From: Nocardioides lacusdianchii
GTDB lineage: Bacteria; Actinomycetota; Actinomycetes; Propionibacteriales; Nocardioidaceae
Assembly: GCF_020102855.1 (NCBI RefSeq)
Contig: NZ_JADHZD010000003.1
Location: 1-64,000, forward strand
Reading direction: 5' to 3'
Length of the DNA: 64,000 nucleotides
The notes under the pieces are model-generated. The model saw nothing but the letters and a program-made list of their open reading frames with translations, did no database searches and had not been told where the DNA came from. Both the position numbers and the translations under genes were made by a program. Positions 40,831 through 48,529 of this stretch are shown one piece after another (within the stretch, counting starts at the first letter, position 1; the number at the start of each line of letters is the position of its first letter).

Positions 40831-41577
40831 TCACTCCCCCGTCGTCTCTGCGCCGGCCGGTGCGGTCTCCACGACCGCGACACGGTTCTGGGTGGAGTAG
40901 GCGGAGATCCGGGCGGCGTCGGCCGCGTCGACGACCAGAGTCACCAACACCTGACCCCCGGCCGTGGCAGCACCCTCGACGCTGTAGACGCTCGCATCAG
41001 CGGCCAGCACCTCCGGTGTGTCCAGAGCCGCGGGGTCCTTCTGGGCGGTGTCGCCTCCGGGGACGGCGATCACGTCGACCACGTCGCCAGGATCTAAACC
41101 CGCCCCAGGGACCCGTGCCGGGTCGAGTGCCAGCCCGACGGTGGCCTCTCCGGAGGCCGGCACCGCGGAGGCTGCGAACATCTGGGAGGTCAGAATCTGC
41201 CCGTCGACCAGGTCGACGGCCGCGGTCTGGTTCACCACGGTGTTGATCTCGCTGACAGGGATCGCCCCGGAGACACCCGACACCGACGTGGTGACCAAGT
41301 CGTCACGAGCGATCACCTGACCCTTGGAGACCGGCTCGCCGAGCGCGAGCACCGACTCCTTCTGCCCTGCGTGCAGTCCCCAGGCCGCGACCGCGAGTCC
41401 GGTTCCCAGCACGCTCAACGCCGCAACCGTCACCAGGCCCCAGGACCGGTGGCGTTGACCGCCCTGAGTGGCGCGTCGCTCGCCGGCGGCCAGGAGTCCT
41501 GGCGCGGGAGCATGCATGCCCCGGGCTGCCTTGCGGTCCTGTTTGGTCATCGTGTCGCTCACAGTTCTGCCCTTCAT
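40831..41577 (-). CDS. CpaB/RcpC-like SAF-domain protein
   Basis: 248 residues from ATG 41577 (ATGA overlap with the previous stop; GTG 41562 with AAGGG upstream is an alternative). One helix (GLVTVAALSVLGTGLAVAAW) and an exported SAF domain: VLALGEPVSKGQVIARDDLV, VDLVDGQILTSQMF, then LDPGDVVDVIAVPGGD. CpaB-like proteins in Gram-positive Tad systems are thought to act at the cell envelope with the pilus base. Confidence 0.78.
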   Translation of the reverse strand: MKGRTVSDTMTKQDRKAARGMHAPAPGLLAAGERRATQGGQRHRSWGLVTVAALSVLGTGLAVAAWGLHAGQKESVLALGEPVSKGQVIARDDLVTTSVSGVSGAIPVSEINTVVNQTAAVDLVDGQILTSQMFAASAVPASGEATVGLALDPARVPGAGLDPGDVVDVIAVPGGDTAQKDPAALDTPEVLAADASVYSVEGAATAGGQVLVTLVVDAADAARISAYSTQNRVAVVETAPAGAETTGE

Positions 41578-42515
41578 CGGATGACGACGGATTGGCGCTC
41601 GCCGACTTGGATGGTGGTCGCGTCGCTGGTGAAGCCAGGCACCTCGCCGAGCGTTCCTGCGGTTGAGAGACAAGCGCCAGAGCAGGTCCAGTTGACGGCG
41701 TAGGAGATGACCGCCGTCACCTTGAACACACCGTCAGGCTCGAAGTCCGATACGTGCTGGAAGGCGTAGGAGCAGTCCGTCTGCTCGTCCGAGCTCATGC
41801 CCTTCTGCCACTTGCGGCCAGCCGTGGTGCACGTCTCCATGCCGTCGCCCAGATCCCAGGTGACTCGGATCGGCTCGGCCACCACAGTCACCGTGGTGTT
41901 GCCGATGGTGGCGCTACCGGTGACGTTGCTCCACTGGTTCTCGCCCATCCACAACCAGGTCGGCAGCCCGACATACGTCATCAGCGGGGGCTGAGGAGCC
42001 ATGTTCACCGTCGGCTTCACCAACGGCATGGACTCGACGACCGTCTCCGCCATCTGGCCTGGATCTGGAGGAGTCTCACCGCCAGGAACAAACCACGTGT
42101 TCCCGGGGATCGCTACGCTGCGATCACAGGTCCACACGTTGCCCTCACTCGGGTCGTGGCCCTCCCAGTACGCACTGTCCGCCGGTGGCTGCGGAACAAG
42201 TGGGTAGGCGTAGCACTGGTGGCCTGCGTTCCACACGCCCCCATCAGCATTCGTGCACGGAATCTCAGCCCCACTCGCGTCGTGGCACGCAGTCGTTCCC
42301 GGGTTTGTGTTGCCGTCATCCGGATCTTCGTTGCCAGGGTCGGGATCCTGGCCGGGGTCGATGGCCGGAATGCAGACGCCACCGCCCTCAGGAAATGGCG
42401 ACGGCGTCTCGCCCTCTTCACAGTTTGGGTACTCCCCAGCATGTGCGGGAACGGGCACGAGAGCCAGCATCGCGGCTATCAGCGCACCGACGATCACGCG
42501 GCCTACTACGTGCAT
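41574..42515 (-). CDS. Secreted protein of the Tad locus, unknown
   Basis: 313 residues from ATG 42515. A clear Sec signal peptide (VIVGALIAAMLALVPVPAHA, cleavage after AHA). A Pro/Asp/Gly-rich stretch follows (DPGQDPDPGNEDPDDGNT), then a cysteine-containing domain with many tryptophans (ENQWSNVTGSATIGNTTVTV, VTWDLGDGMETC). The beta-rich second half resembles Ig-like or PKD-like modules (VTWDLGDG is a PKD-type phrase). A surface or pilus-associated protein is likely. Confidence 0.65.
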   Translation of the reverse strand: MHVVGRVIVGALIAAMLALVPVPAHAGEYPNCEEGETPSPFPEGGGVCIPAIDPGQDPDPGNEDPDDGNTNPGTTACHDASGAEIPCTNADGGVWNAGHQCYAYPLVPQPPADSAYWEGHDPSEGNVWTCDRSVAIPGNTWFVPGGETPPDPGQMAETVVESMPLVKPTVNMAPQPPLMTYVGLPTWLWMGENQWSNVTGSATIGNTTVTVVAEPIRVTWDLGDGMETCTTAGRKWQKGMSSDEQTDCSYAFQHVSDFEPDGVFKVTAVISYAVNWTCSGACLSTAGTLGEVPGFTSDATTIQVGERQSVVIR

Positions 42516-43144
42516 GGCTTGGGCTTCCCGTCCACTAGTTCCTTGACCCCATAGATGAGCCAGTCGTAGCCCTCGGGTTGGCTGAGGAAGATGGTCCGCA
42601 ACTGAGGCTCCGGGGTGGGTCGGGCGATCTCCTCCCCGTCTTGAGTCCTCTGGACCGACGTGTAATCCACGCACTGCTGGATCTGCACGCCAGTGCCGCT
42701 CTCAGTGACCGATTTCGCCTTGGACCAATAGACCGTCGGTGTCCCAGATACCTTGACGTTGATCTGCTGGTAGCCCTGGAGCCGCTCCCAGTAGTCCATC
42801 CATGCTGGATGGGGGAAGTACTCCTTGAAGAGCTTCTCGGCTGCCGGAGTTGCCTTGCCCTTGGCCCAGATCGGTTCGGAGCGGGACTCGTAGGACTCCC
42901 AGCGTTGGAGGGCAGTCTCGTAGGCATCGAGCTGGGCCGGGCTGAACTTGGACTCCCAAGAGCCGGGGTCCAACGTGGGGGCCGGCTCAGTGGTGGGTTC
43001 TGAGGTGCTGTCGGTCGCGCTGCTGGTGGGCCCGTCAGTGGGAGCGGTCTCAGGGTCGTTGCCTGCGCATGCTGCTGTGAAGATGGCCAGCACGCTGAGC
43101 AGGGTCACAGTGAGCGCGTAGCGGCGAGGGGTGTGGGCAAGCAT
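42506..43144 (-). CDS. Putative lipoprotein, first gene of the Tad operon
   Basis: 212 residues from ATG 43144 with GGAAGG upstream. Signal sequence with a relaxed lipobox (VTLLSVLAIFTAAC), then a Thr/Ser/Pro-rich linker (PTDGPTSSATDSTSEPTTEP) and a small domain (SPAQLDAYETALQRWESYE, then EYFPHPAWMDYWERLQGYQQ). This domain pattern is common in actinobacterial lipoproteins of unknown function. It overlaps the next gene by 10 bp. Confidence 0.65.
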   Translation of the reverse strand: MLAHTPRRYALTVTLLSVLAIFTAACAGNDPETAPTDGPTSSATDSTSEPTTEPAPTLDPGSWESKFSPAQLDAYETALQRWESYESRSEPIWAKGKATPAAEKLFKEYFPHPAWMDYWERLQGYQQINVKVSGTPTVYWSKAKSVTESGTGVQIQQCVDYTSVQRTQDGEEIARPTPEPQLRTIFLSQPEGYDWLIYGVKELVDGKPKPCT

Positions 43145-43242
43145 GGGCTTTGCCTTCCCGAGTAGGCGACAGTTCTGAAAAGCGTAAAGCCAAGCGATTC
43201 GCCACGGTTTTGCAGACGAATCGCGATCCTCAGCTTCAACAT
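43105..43242 (-). CDS. Possible leader ORF of the Tad operon
   Basis: 45 codons from ATG 43242, with GGAAGGA four bases upstream, in a different frame from and overlapping the lipoprotein start. The peptide begins MLKLRIAIRLQN and ends ATRSL. It lies between P4 and the lipoprotein gene, so translation of it could control access to the lipoprotein start. It may also be non-coding; only the good ribosome-binding site supports it. Confidence 0.3.
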   Translation of the reverse strand: MLKLRIAIRLQNRGESLGFTLFRTVAYSGRQSPCLPTPLAATRSL

Positions 43243-43281
43243 GGGGTCCTTCCCGTCCGGGGTGCTCTCTAATCAAGGAAG

Positions 43282-43308
43282 GCAACCGGTAGTCGGGCAG
43301 ATCGGACA
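43282..43308 (-). promoter_or_regulatory. P4: element promoter motif before the Tad operon
   Basis: On the minus strand: TGTCCGATC (43308-43300), 13 bases, GTTGC (43286-43282), CTTCCT. No ATG at +10; the transcript would have a leader of about 130 bases holding the possible 45-codon ORF. It is the only copy upstream of the Tad locus. Confidence 0.65.
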
Positions 43309-43637
43309 CCCGGGGTGAAATCACGTCAGAACGCGTGTCCCCGCGTTGCGCCGCACGGTGCTTCCGCATCGTCAATTGCGACGGTTGCCGTCGCGATTCG
43401 CATGAGTCCCACGGGCGTCGGCTTCGTTCCGCGCGGCCGCGGTGACCGAAGGCGTCTGTGCCCTCGGTGGCAGCTGCTGACGCATCCCCAAAACGTCCCT
43501 TCTTTCTCCGCCCGAACGGCGGCATCCGCGTCCGTTGTTGTCAGCCCGAAAACCCGAATCAGCCTTCGGCGTGACCCGTTGGGTCGTTCCCGTGCCGCGC
43601 CGGAGTTTGGGGTAGCCCCATCATGACACAAACGGAC

Positions 43638-43675
43638 GTGTGACACGACCCTTTTGAAAGTGGAGTGTCGGGCAC
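43638..43675. promoter_or_regulatory. Possible autoregulatory palindromes
   Basis: Two related palindromes, GTGTGACAC (43638-43646) and GTGTCGGGCAC (43665-43675), lie directly before the start of the ArsR-like gene. Spacing of 27 bp between starts would put them on nearly the same DNA face. Suggestive of an operator for that regulator; weak evidence. Confidence 0.35.
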
Positions 43676-43676
43676 A

Positions 43677-44039
43677 ATGCGCACCATGCCGTCGTTGCCC
43701 GCACCCCGCGACATGCCGACGGAGGTGAAGGTCATCATTGACGCGATCGGGCACAGCGTCCGCACCGAGATCCTCAGACAACTAGCCGAGCGCCCCCTCG
43801 GCGTCCGAGAGCTCGCCGATGCGACAGGCACAGTCGTGAGCCAGGTCCGCAAGCACCTCGCGATCCTCGAGGACCTCGGTCTCGTCATTGCAGACGTCTC
43901 CCCCGACGGGCGCCGCCCCGGCGGGCGCGGCCGAGCCGTACTTTGGAGCACCAATCCTGAGCGCGCCAAGGAAGTCGGAAAGATGTGGATCGATTACGTC
44001 ACCGGTCGCAGCTCGCATGACGTCGCTCAGGACGAGTAG
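43677..44039 (+). CDS. ArsR-like winged-helix regulator
   Basis: 120 residues from ATG 43677 (43686 also possible). VIIDAIGHSVRTEILRQLAE, then GVRELADATGTVVSQVRKHL, AILEDLGLVIADVSPDGRRP and GRGRAVLW form a standard ArsR/MarR-type winged helix. No metal-binding cysteines are present, so it is not a typical metal sensor. It is divergent from the Tad operon and could regulate P4 or accessory genes. Confidence 0.75.
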   Translation: MRTMPSLPAPRDMPTEVKVIIDAIGHSVRTEILRQLAERPLGVRELADATGTVVSQVRKHLAILEDLGLVIADVSPDGRRPGGRGRAVLWSTNPERAKEVGKMWIDYVTGRSSHDVAQDE

Positions 44040-44384
44040 CAGTCACGTCGTGGGACGGAACCTTTTACGGCTAACCGTTTCTCGACCATCCGTCTCGACA
44101 GACCCCTGCGGCTCCGCACGGCAGTCGGAACAGCCCGCGATCGCGTTACCCGCCCCACGTGTCTTGCGGCACCTCCCCCGGTGCCTGGGGCAGAAACCGG
44201 ACGACACCCGGCGTCCGGCGTCCATCCCGGCGGTCTCTGTGAGCCTGCGTCGATGTCCAGTTCTTCTCCACCGCCTGCCCACCGAGAGGGTTCTCCACCG
44301 TCTGGCGGTACCCCCGACACCGCGGCTGTTTCACTGGGCGGCCCGGGGCGCCCCACGCCGCGACGTACGAAAGGACCACATCTG
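44040..44384. other. Intergenic stretch, nothing recognised
   Basis: 345 bases between the ArsR-like gene and the next plus-strand gene. The frames here look like shadows. An AAAGGA ribosome-binding site for the next gene lies at its end. No promoter motif of the P1-P6 type is present. Confidence 0.4.
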
Positions 44385-44837
44385 ATGTCTGCTGCGTCCA
44401 CGGTGAGCACCGACAGCGTGTACGACGAGACCCCAGAGTTCGTCTACGCGGTCTCCCTGCTCGCGGCACTCGAGGCCGCGACCGGACTGGCCGGACACAC
44501 CACGGTGCTGCCTTTCCTCGGCATGGCCCGTGCCGAATTGACTGACTTCGGGCAGCGTCGACCGATCCGATACGACGCGGCGCACATCGACTACCTCGGT
44601 TCCGGGCTAGCAGAGCTCGACCAGTGCTTCACCGCACTCCTGGCGCAGTCGCAAGGCCTCCAGCACAGCCTTCGGACGGAGTCAGCTCTCAGACTGCTGC
44701 GACGCGGCGCGGCCGCCGTCAGTGACGGACCAGATGGTCGCACCACCACCACTAGCCCCCTCGCAGCCGAAGGCGCGACCCACCACCCCCCAACGCCGGC
44801 CTCTCGTCCACCTTCCATCAAGAAGGGGTCGGTGTGA
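44385..44837 (+). CDS. Small element protein, unknown
   Basis: 150 residues from ATG 44385. Helical first half (EFVYAVSLLAALEAATGLAG, LELDQCFTALLAQSQGL-like stretch), a disordered second half rich in Thr, Ser and Pro (TTTTSPLAAEGATHHPPTPA). No family recognised. It precedes a 235-bp stretch with remnants of a coiled-coil reading frame and then the IS256 element. Confidence 0.45.
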   Translation: MSAASTVSTDSVYDETPEFVYAVSLLAALEAATGLAGHTTVLPFLGMARAELTDFGQRRPIRYDAAHIDYLGSGLAELDQCFTALLAQSQGLQHSLRTESALRLLRRGAAAVSDGPDGRTTTTSPLAAEGATHHPPTPASRPPSIKKGSV

Positions 44838-45063
44838 CCCATCCGAAACCACGACCGGCGACGACGTCGCGGCAGCCCTGGAGGACCTGACTGGTCGAGT
44901 CCGCGAACTGGAGTTGGCTAATTTTTGGCCAGGCGTTCGATCAAAGCGCTGATCCAGCATCGTCTGGGACCAACTACGTGCTCTTCGCGACCGCATCGAA
45001 CGCACTGAGTAGCCCACGGCAGGCAGCTAGCCAAATTCGACCAGTACCGAGGCCTGCACCGCA
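44838..45063 (+). pseudogene. Possible coiled-coil gene remnant
   Basis: Plus-strand pieces TTTGDDVAAALEDLTGRV with RELELANFW (44850-44935) and, in another frame, WDQLRALRDRIERTE (about 44967-45012) look like two ends of one short coiled-coil protein broken by a frameshift. The region ends at the 9-bp target duplication of the IS. Low certainty. Confidence 0.25.
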
Positions 45064-45072
45064 ACGCCTCCA
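45064..45072 (+). repeat. IS256 target site duplication, left
   Basis: ACGCCTCCA, matching 46467-46475. The 9-bp length is usual for IS256-family insertions (8-9 bp). Confidence 0.7.
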
Positions 45073-46466
45073 GTAAGCGTCCCGTGGAGTGGTGGGGTTT
45101 GGGGTAGGACGGCGGGGCTCCGTACGTGAGGGGGCCATCGGCGAGATCTTCGGTGTGAACGGCCAAGCACACATCGAAGAGGAGTTCACCGATGGCCCTA
45201 CCCCAGTCTGCCCTGTCCGAGCTGCTCGAGGCTTTCCGTGCCGGTGACGGCGTGGATCTGATCCGGGAATCGGTCCGAGTGGCGTTGCAGGAGCTGATCG
45301 AAGCCGAGGCGACCGAGAGGATCGGCGCCGCACCGTACGAGCGCGCGGACACCCGCGTGACCGAGCGCAACGGTCACCGACCAAGGGTGCTGTCGACCAA
45401 GGCCGGTGACGTCGAGCTGCGGATCCCGAAACTCCGCAAGGGCTCGTTCTTCCCCGTCATCCTCGAGCCGCGCCGACGGATCGACCAGGCGCTGTACGCG
45501 GTGGTGATGGAGGCCTACGTCCACGGCGTTTCCACTCGCAGCGTGGACGACCTGGTCGAGGCGATGGGCGTGGACGCCGGCATCAGCAAGTCAGAAGTGT
45601 CGCGGATCTGCGCGGGGCTCGACGAGCAGGTCGAAGCATTCCGCACCCGGTCGCTGGAGCACACCGAGTTCCCCTACGTCTACCTCGACGCCACCTACCT
45701 CCACGTCCGCAACGCCACCTCCCAGGTGGTGTCGATGGCGGTCGTGATCGCCACCGGGATCGCCGCCGACGGGTCCCGGGAAGTGCTCGGACTCGACGTG
45801 GGTGACAGCGAGGACGAGACGTTCTGGCGCGGCTTCCTGATCGCGCTCAAACAGCGTGGCCTGCACGGGGTGCGGCTGGTGATCAGCGACCAGCACGCCG
45901 GCCTCGTCAAGGCCCTGAAGCGGTCCTTCCAGGGCGCCGGCCACCAGCGGTGCCGGGTCCACTTCGCCCGCAACCTGCTCGCCCACGTTCCCAAGTCGCA
46001 CGGCGACATGGTCGCCGCGGTGTTCCGCACCGTCTTCGCCCAGCCCGACGCTGAGGCGGTCAGCAACGCGTGGGACGAGGTCCGAGACCAGCTCGCCAAG
46101 TCGTTTCCCAAGATCGGGCCGCTGATGGACGAGGCCAAGACCGAGGTCACCGCCTTCACCGCGTTCCCGCGAGCGCACTGGCAGAAGATCTGGTCCACCA
46201 ACCCCCTCGAGCGGGTCAACAAGGAGATCAAGCGCCGCGCCCGGGTGGTCGGAATCTTCCCCAACCCCGCCGCCGTGATCCGACTCGTCGGCGCGGTTCT
46301 GACCGACATGCACGACGAGTGGCAAGCCGGCGACCGCCGCTACCTGTCCGAAGCATCCATGGCGCTCCTCTACCCCGACAGCGATACTGGTGACATCGCC
46401 GCCATCGACAGCGGCGAGTAGGCACCGAGGATCACCTCAAAGCCCACCACCCCGCGGGGCTCTGCC
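45073..46466 (+). mobile_element. IS256-family insertion sequence
   Basis: About 1394 bp with one transposase gene. Imperfect terminal inverted repeats: in the left end CCCGTGGAGTGGTGGGG begins at 45081, in the right end CCCGCGGGGTGGTGGGC begins at 46458 on the minus strand; about 20 of 25 positions match and weaker similarity extends to both borders. Flanked by a 9-bp direct repeat. The intact repeats and gene suggest a recent insertion. Its right border is only 18 bp upstream of promoter motif P5. Confidence 0.8.
45192..46421 (+). CDS. IS256 (mutator) family transposase
   Basis: 409 residues, full length. RITERNGHRPRVL-like N-terminal region (VTERNGHRPR), KLRKGSFFPVILEPRRR and STRSVDDLVEAMGVD are family hallmarks. 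DDE residues sit in YVYLDATYLH, GVRLVISDQHAGLVKAL and the late NPLERVNKEIKRRARVVGIF region, which carries the Glu. Close in type to actinobacterial IS1081-like transposases. Confidence 0.95.
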   Translation: MALPQSALSELLEAFRAGDGVDLIRESVRVALQELIEAEATERIGAAPYERADTRVTERNGHRPRVLSTKAGDVELRIPKLRKGSFFPVILEPRRRIDQALYAVVMEAYVHGVSTRSVDDLVEAMGVDAGISKSEVSRICAGLDEQVEAFRTRSLEHTEFPYVYLDATYLHVRNATSQVVSMAVVIATGIAADGSREVLGLDVGDSEDETFWRGFLIALKQRGLHGVRLVISDQHAGLVKALKRSFQGAGHQRCRVHFARNLLAHVPKSHGDMVAAVFRTVFAQPDAEAVSNAWDEVRDQLAKSFPKIGPLMDEAKTEVTAFTAFPRAHWQKIWSTNPLERVNKEIKRRARVVGIFPNPAAVIRLVGAVLTDMHDEWQAGDRRYLSEASMALLYPDSDTGDIAAIDSGE

Positions 46467-46475
46467 ACGCCTCCA
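46467..46475 (+). repeat. IS256 target site duplication, right
   Basis: ACGCCTCCA, matching 45064-45072. Confidence 0.7.
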
Positions 46476-46492
46476 ACGCGCATGGTGTGACG

Positions 46493-46519
46493 TGTCCGAT
46501 CCGGCCCTGCGCCGGTTGC
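46493..46519 (+). promoter_or_regulatory. P5: element promoter motif, leaderless
   Basis: Plus strand: TGTCCGATC (46493-46501), 13 bases, GTTGC (46515-46519), TTCTCC and four bases to ATG 46530. Motif to ATG is again 10 bases. The IS256 insertion ends 26 bp upstream, so the motif itself is intact. Confidence 0.7.
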
Positions 46520-46529
46520 TTCTCCGCCC

Positions 46530-46577
46530 ATGAACATCACTCGCCTTCATCCCGTCCTGGTCGGTGGTCCCCGATGA
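46530..46577 (+). CDS. 15-residue leader peptide coupled to the next gene
   Basis: ATG 46530 lies at the leaderless position of P5 and opens MNITRLHPVLVGGPR, then TGA at 46575-46577. That stop overlaps the start ATG (46574) of the 469-residue gene as ATGA. A GGTGG lies inside the leader in ribosome-binding position for the next gene. This arrangement suggests that translation of the large gene depends on translation of the leader. Confidence 0.5.
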   Translation: MNITRLHPVLVGGPR

Positions 46578-47983
46578 CCGTCTCTACCTACAGCGGGCAC
46601 GCCGAGAAGGCAGCCCACGCACTCAACTTTTTGATCCTCGACGACACGATCCCGGCCGACGAGCACGCGGTGGACCAGTTGTTGCACTGCCGTGAAGCGG
46701 TCGTCGACGCGCTGCGGCAGCGGCTCTACGACATCGGACAGGACAACTCGTACCCACCGGCGGACCATCTACCGGTCCAGACCCCCAAGCCTGCGCTGAC
46801 GGGACTGGACGCGAAGCTCGCGACCCTGGTGGACAACATCGCCTTCGCCCTTCCCAGCCTCCCGCTCGACGAACGTCGGGGACACGCGGACTACCTCACG
46901 CCAGCCTCCGATGACCAGACCGTCGAGTCGTGGCGTGCTGCGGCAGTCGAGCTGCTGTCGGCTTCCCACGCCCTTTCGGCTGCCGAGGAGCAACCGTGGC
47001 GCACCGACCCGGGGGCGGGCTGGTGGGTGATGCGCGACGTCGCCGTCGCCCTCGAAGCGGTCCTGGTGCTCGACTCCCGGCTCGAAGAGGTGGGCCTGCT
47101 CGCTGAGCATCAGCGGCCGGACTACGCGATGGGTCTGGATGAGAAGCGGATGGTTCTCGCCCAGACCGCTCGGGTGGCCACGTGGCATGCCACGAGTGCG
47201 AGCCCTGAGGAGGCCACCCCGCGATTCCAGCAGTCGACGTCATCCACGGTGGTCGAGCCGGTTTCAATGGTGTCGACTCCCGCGGACCTCGCGGCCGCCC
47301 AGCAGCGGCTCGCCCAGTTCCTGCGTCCACTGCGAGCAAACGACGCGTTCTACGTCGACGAACCGGAGATCACCGCCGACTCAGCACGTCAGATCACCGC
47401 CAGCCAGCTCTTCTTGTGCCGAGCGTTCGAGAGGGCTGCCGGCCACTCCCCGAAGACCGAAGTCTTCGCAGCGTTCTTCAACGAGCGCGCCGAGGTACTG
47501 GCGGCGCTGCAACCCCAGATCAGCCACCTCGCTGACGTCCAGGCGGGCCAGGAGCCCAACATGCGCCGTTTTTGGCAGCAGAGCGAGCTCACGAGTGCGG
47601 TCGGTCGCATGGAGCACCGCGGCGGCGGCATCCGGCTCCAACCCACGCAAATGGTCGAGCTGGCCAGGGCCACCCACGACGTGACACACAACCTCGGCAA
47701 GGCACTGCGTCGCGAACTTCTGCGCGGCGCCAGCAACCTGATCGACGCCCACCCACGCCACCATGACGGCCCCGTCCGCGTCGGCCGGCGCTCGCGACTG
47801 GAGAGGACGCTAACCGACCTGACCAACATGCCTGCCCCGAAGCAGCGCGTTTCGCGGTTCAGCAACCCGCTTCAACGAGCCGCCTTGCAGCAGACGCTCA
47901 ACCTGACGCCGCCGTCATCATCACGGCCTCCCACACCCTTTCCGGCCACCCGATGGGCCCCCGACAGGACGCCGTCGTTCTGA
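46574..47983 (+). CDS. Large helical element protein, unknown
   Basis: 469 residues from ATG 46574. Predominantly alpha-helical, cytoplasmic, with no membrane segments: AAHALNFLILDDTIPADEHA near the start, WWVMRDVAVALEAVLVLDSR near 160, LTDFNERAEVLAAL-like helices in the middle (FAAFFNERAEVLAALQPQIS), and a polar Pro/Ser-rich C-terminus. The family is not recognised. Regulation by P5 places it in the transfer regulon; proteins of this size and composition in such elements are often accessory or mating-related. Confidence 0.5.
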   Translation: MTVSTYSGHAEKAAHALNFLILDDTIPADEHAVDQLLHCREAVVDALRQRLYDIGQDNSYPPADHLPVQTPKPALTGLDAKLATLVDNIAFALPSLPLDERRGHADYLTPASDDQTVESWRAAAVELLSASHALSAAEEQPWRTDPGAGWWVMRDVAVALEAVLVLDSRLEEVGLLAEHQRPDYAMGLDEKRMVLAQTARVATWHATSASPEEATPRFQQSTSSTVVEPVSMVSTPADLAAAQQRLAQFLRPLRANDAFYVDEPEITADSARQITASQLFLCRAFERAAGHSPKTEVFAAFFNERAEVLAALQPQISHLADVQAGQEPNMRRFWQQSELTSAVGRMEHRGGGIRLQPTQMVELARATHDVTHNLGKALRRELLRGASNLIDAHPRHHDGPVRVGRRSRLERTLTDLTNMPAPKQRVSRFSNPLQRAALQQTLNLTPPSSSRPPTPFPATRWAPDRTPSF

Positions 47984-48261
47984 ACATCAGACGGGCACCC
48001 CTTCCCCACCATCACGCATGCGTCTCGGTGTCATGGCGCCGCCACGATGACCACCACGGGTTTGATGCCGCTCCTGTTTGAGTCCAAGGAGATGTGGGGA
48101 ACAGTCGCTGTAAACCACCGCGTCGAATCGCTTGACTTACGTGCGTTGCGGACCAATACGCTCCATCAAGCTGCCTGTTCGTCACGCTTAGTCACCGCCA
48201 ACACCGAGGACGCCTCGGCTCCATCCGCGAGAAGTACCGCGCGTGCTGAATCGCTGCGAGT
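47984..48261. other. Intergenic stretch before P6
   Basis: About 280 bases with no convincing gene. An open plus-strand frame runs through it into the next gene but has shadow-like composition and would cross the P6 motif. Confidence 0.4.
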
Positions 48262-48288
48262 TGTCCGATTTCTTGTGCCAGCCGTTGC
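48262..48288 (+). promoter_or_regulatory. P6: element promoter motif, leaderless
   Basis: Plus strand: TGTCCGATT (48262-48270, last base differs), 13 bases, GTTGC (48284-48288), TTTTCC and four bases to ATG 48299. Ten bases from GTTGC to ATG, as in P1, P3 and P5. Confidence 0.68.
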
Positions 48289-48298
48289 TTTTCCTCTC

Positions 48299-48508
48299 AT
48301 GCGCAATAGAAGGGTCGACACGCTCGAAGCGGCGGCTGTCCGTGGCGCGGCGGCCGAGACAATACGAGGGTGGGCGGAGCGGGTAGCGGCGAGTTTCCCA
48401 CCAGTTGGACCCACCGTGGCTGACCACCTCGTGGCCCGTCTGAACCTCGAGGATGACTGTCAGCAATTGGACGGCATGAAGAGCGATCGTGCCATCGAGG
48501 CCGCTTGA
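48299..48508 (+). CDS. Small element protein defined by P6
   Basis: 69 residues beginning MRNRRVDTLEAAAVRGAAAE and ending DRAIEAA. Helical; no family recognised. There is no ribosome-binding site; the start is chosen because P6 puts an ATG at the leaderless position. It is convergent with the serine recombinase gene (21 bp between stops). Confidence 0.45.
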   Translation: MRNRRVDTLEAAAVRGAAAETIRGWAERVAASFPPVGPTVADHLVARLNLEDDCQQLDGMKSDRAIEAA

Positions 48509-48529
48509 TCCGTCCCGGTCGCGCAGGAA

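Noticed and set aside
48047-48298. N-terminal extension of the gene at 48299
   Set aside because: The extended frame would read through the P6 motif, has shadow-like composition and no ribosome-binding site.
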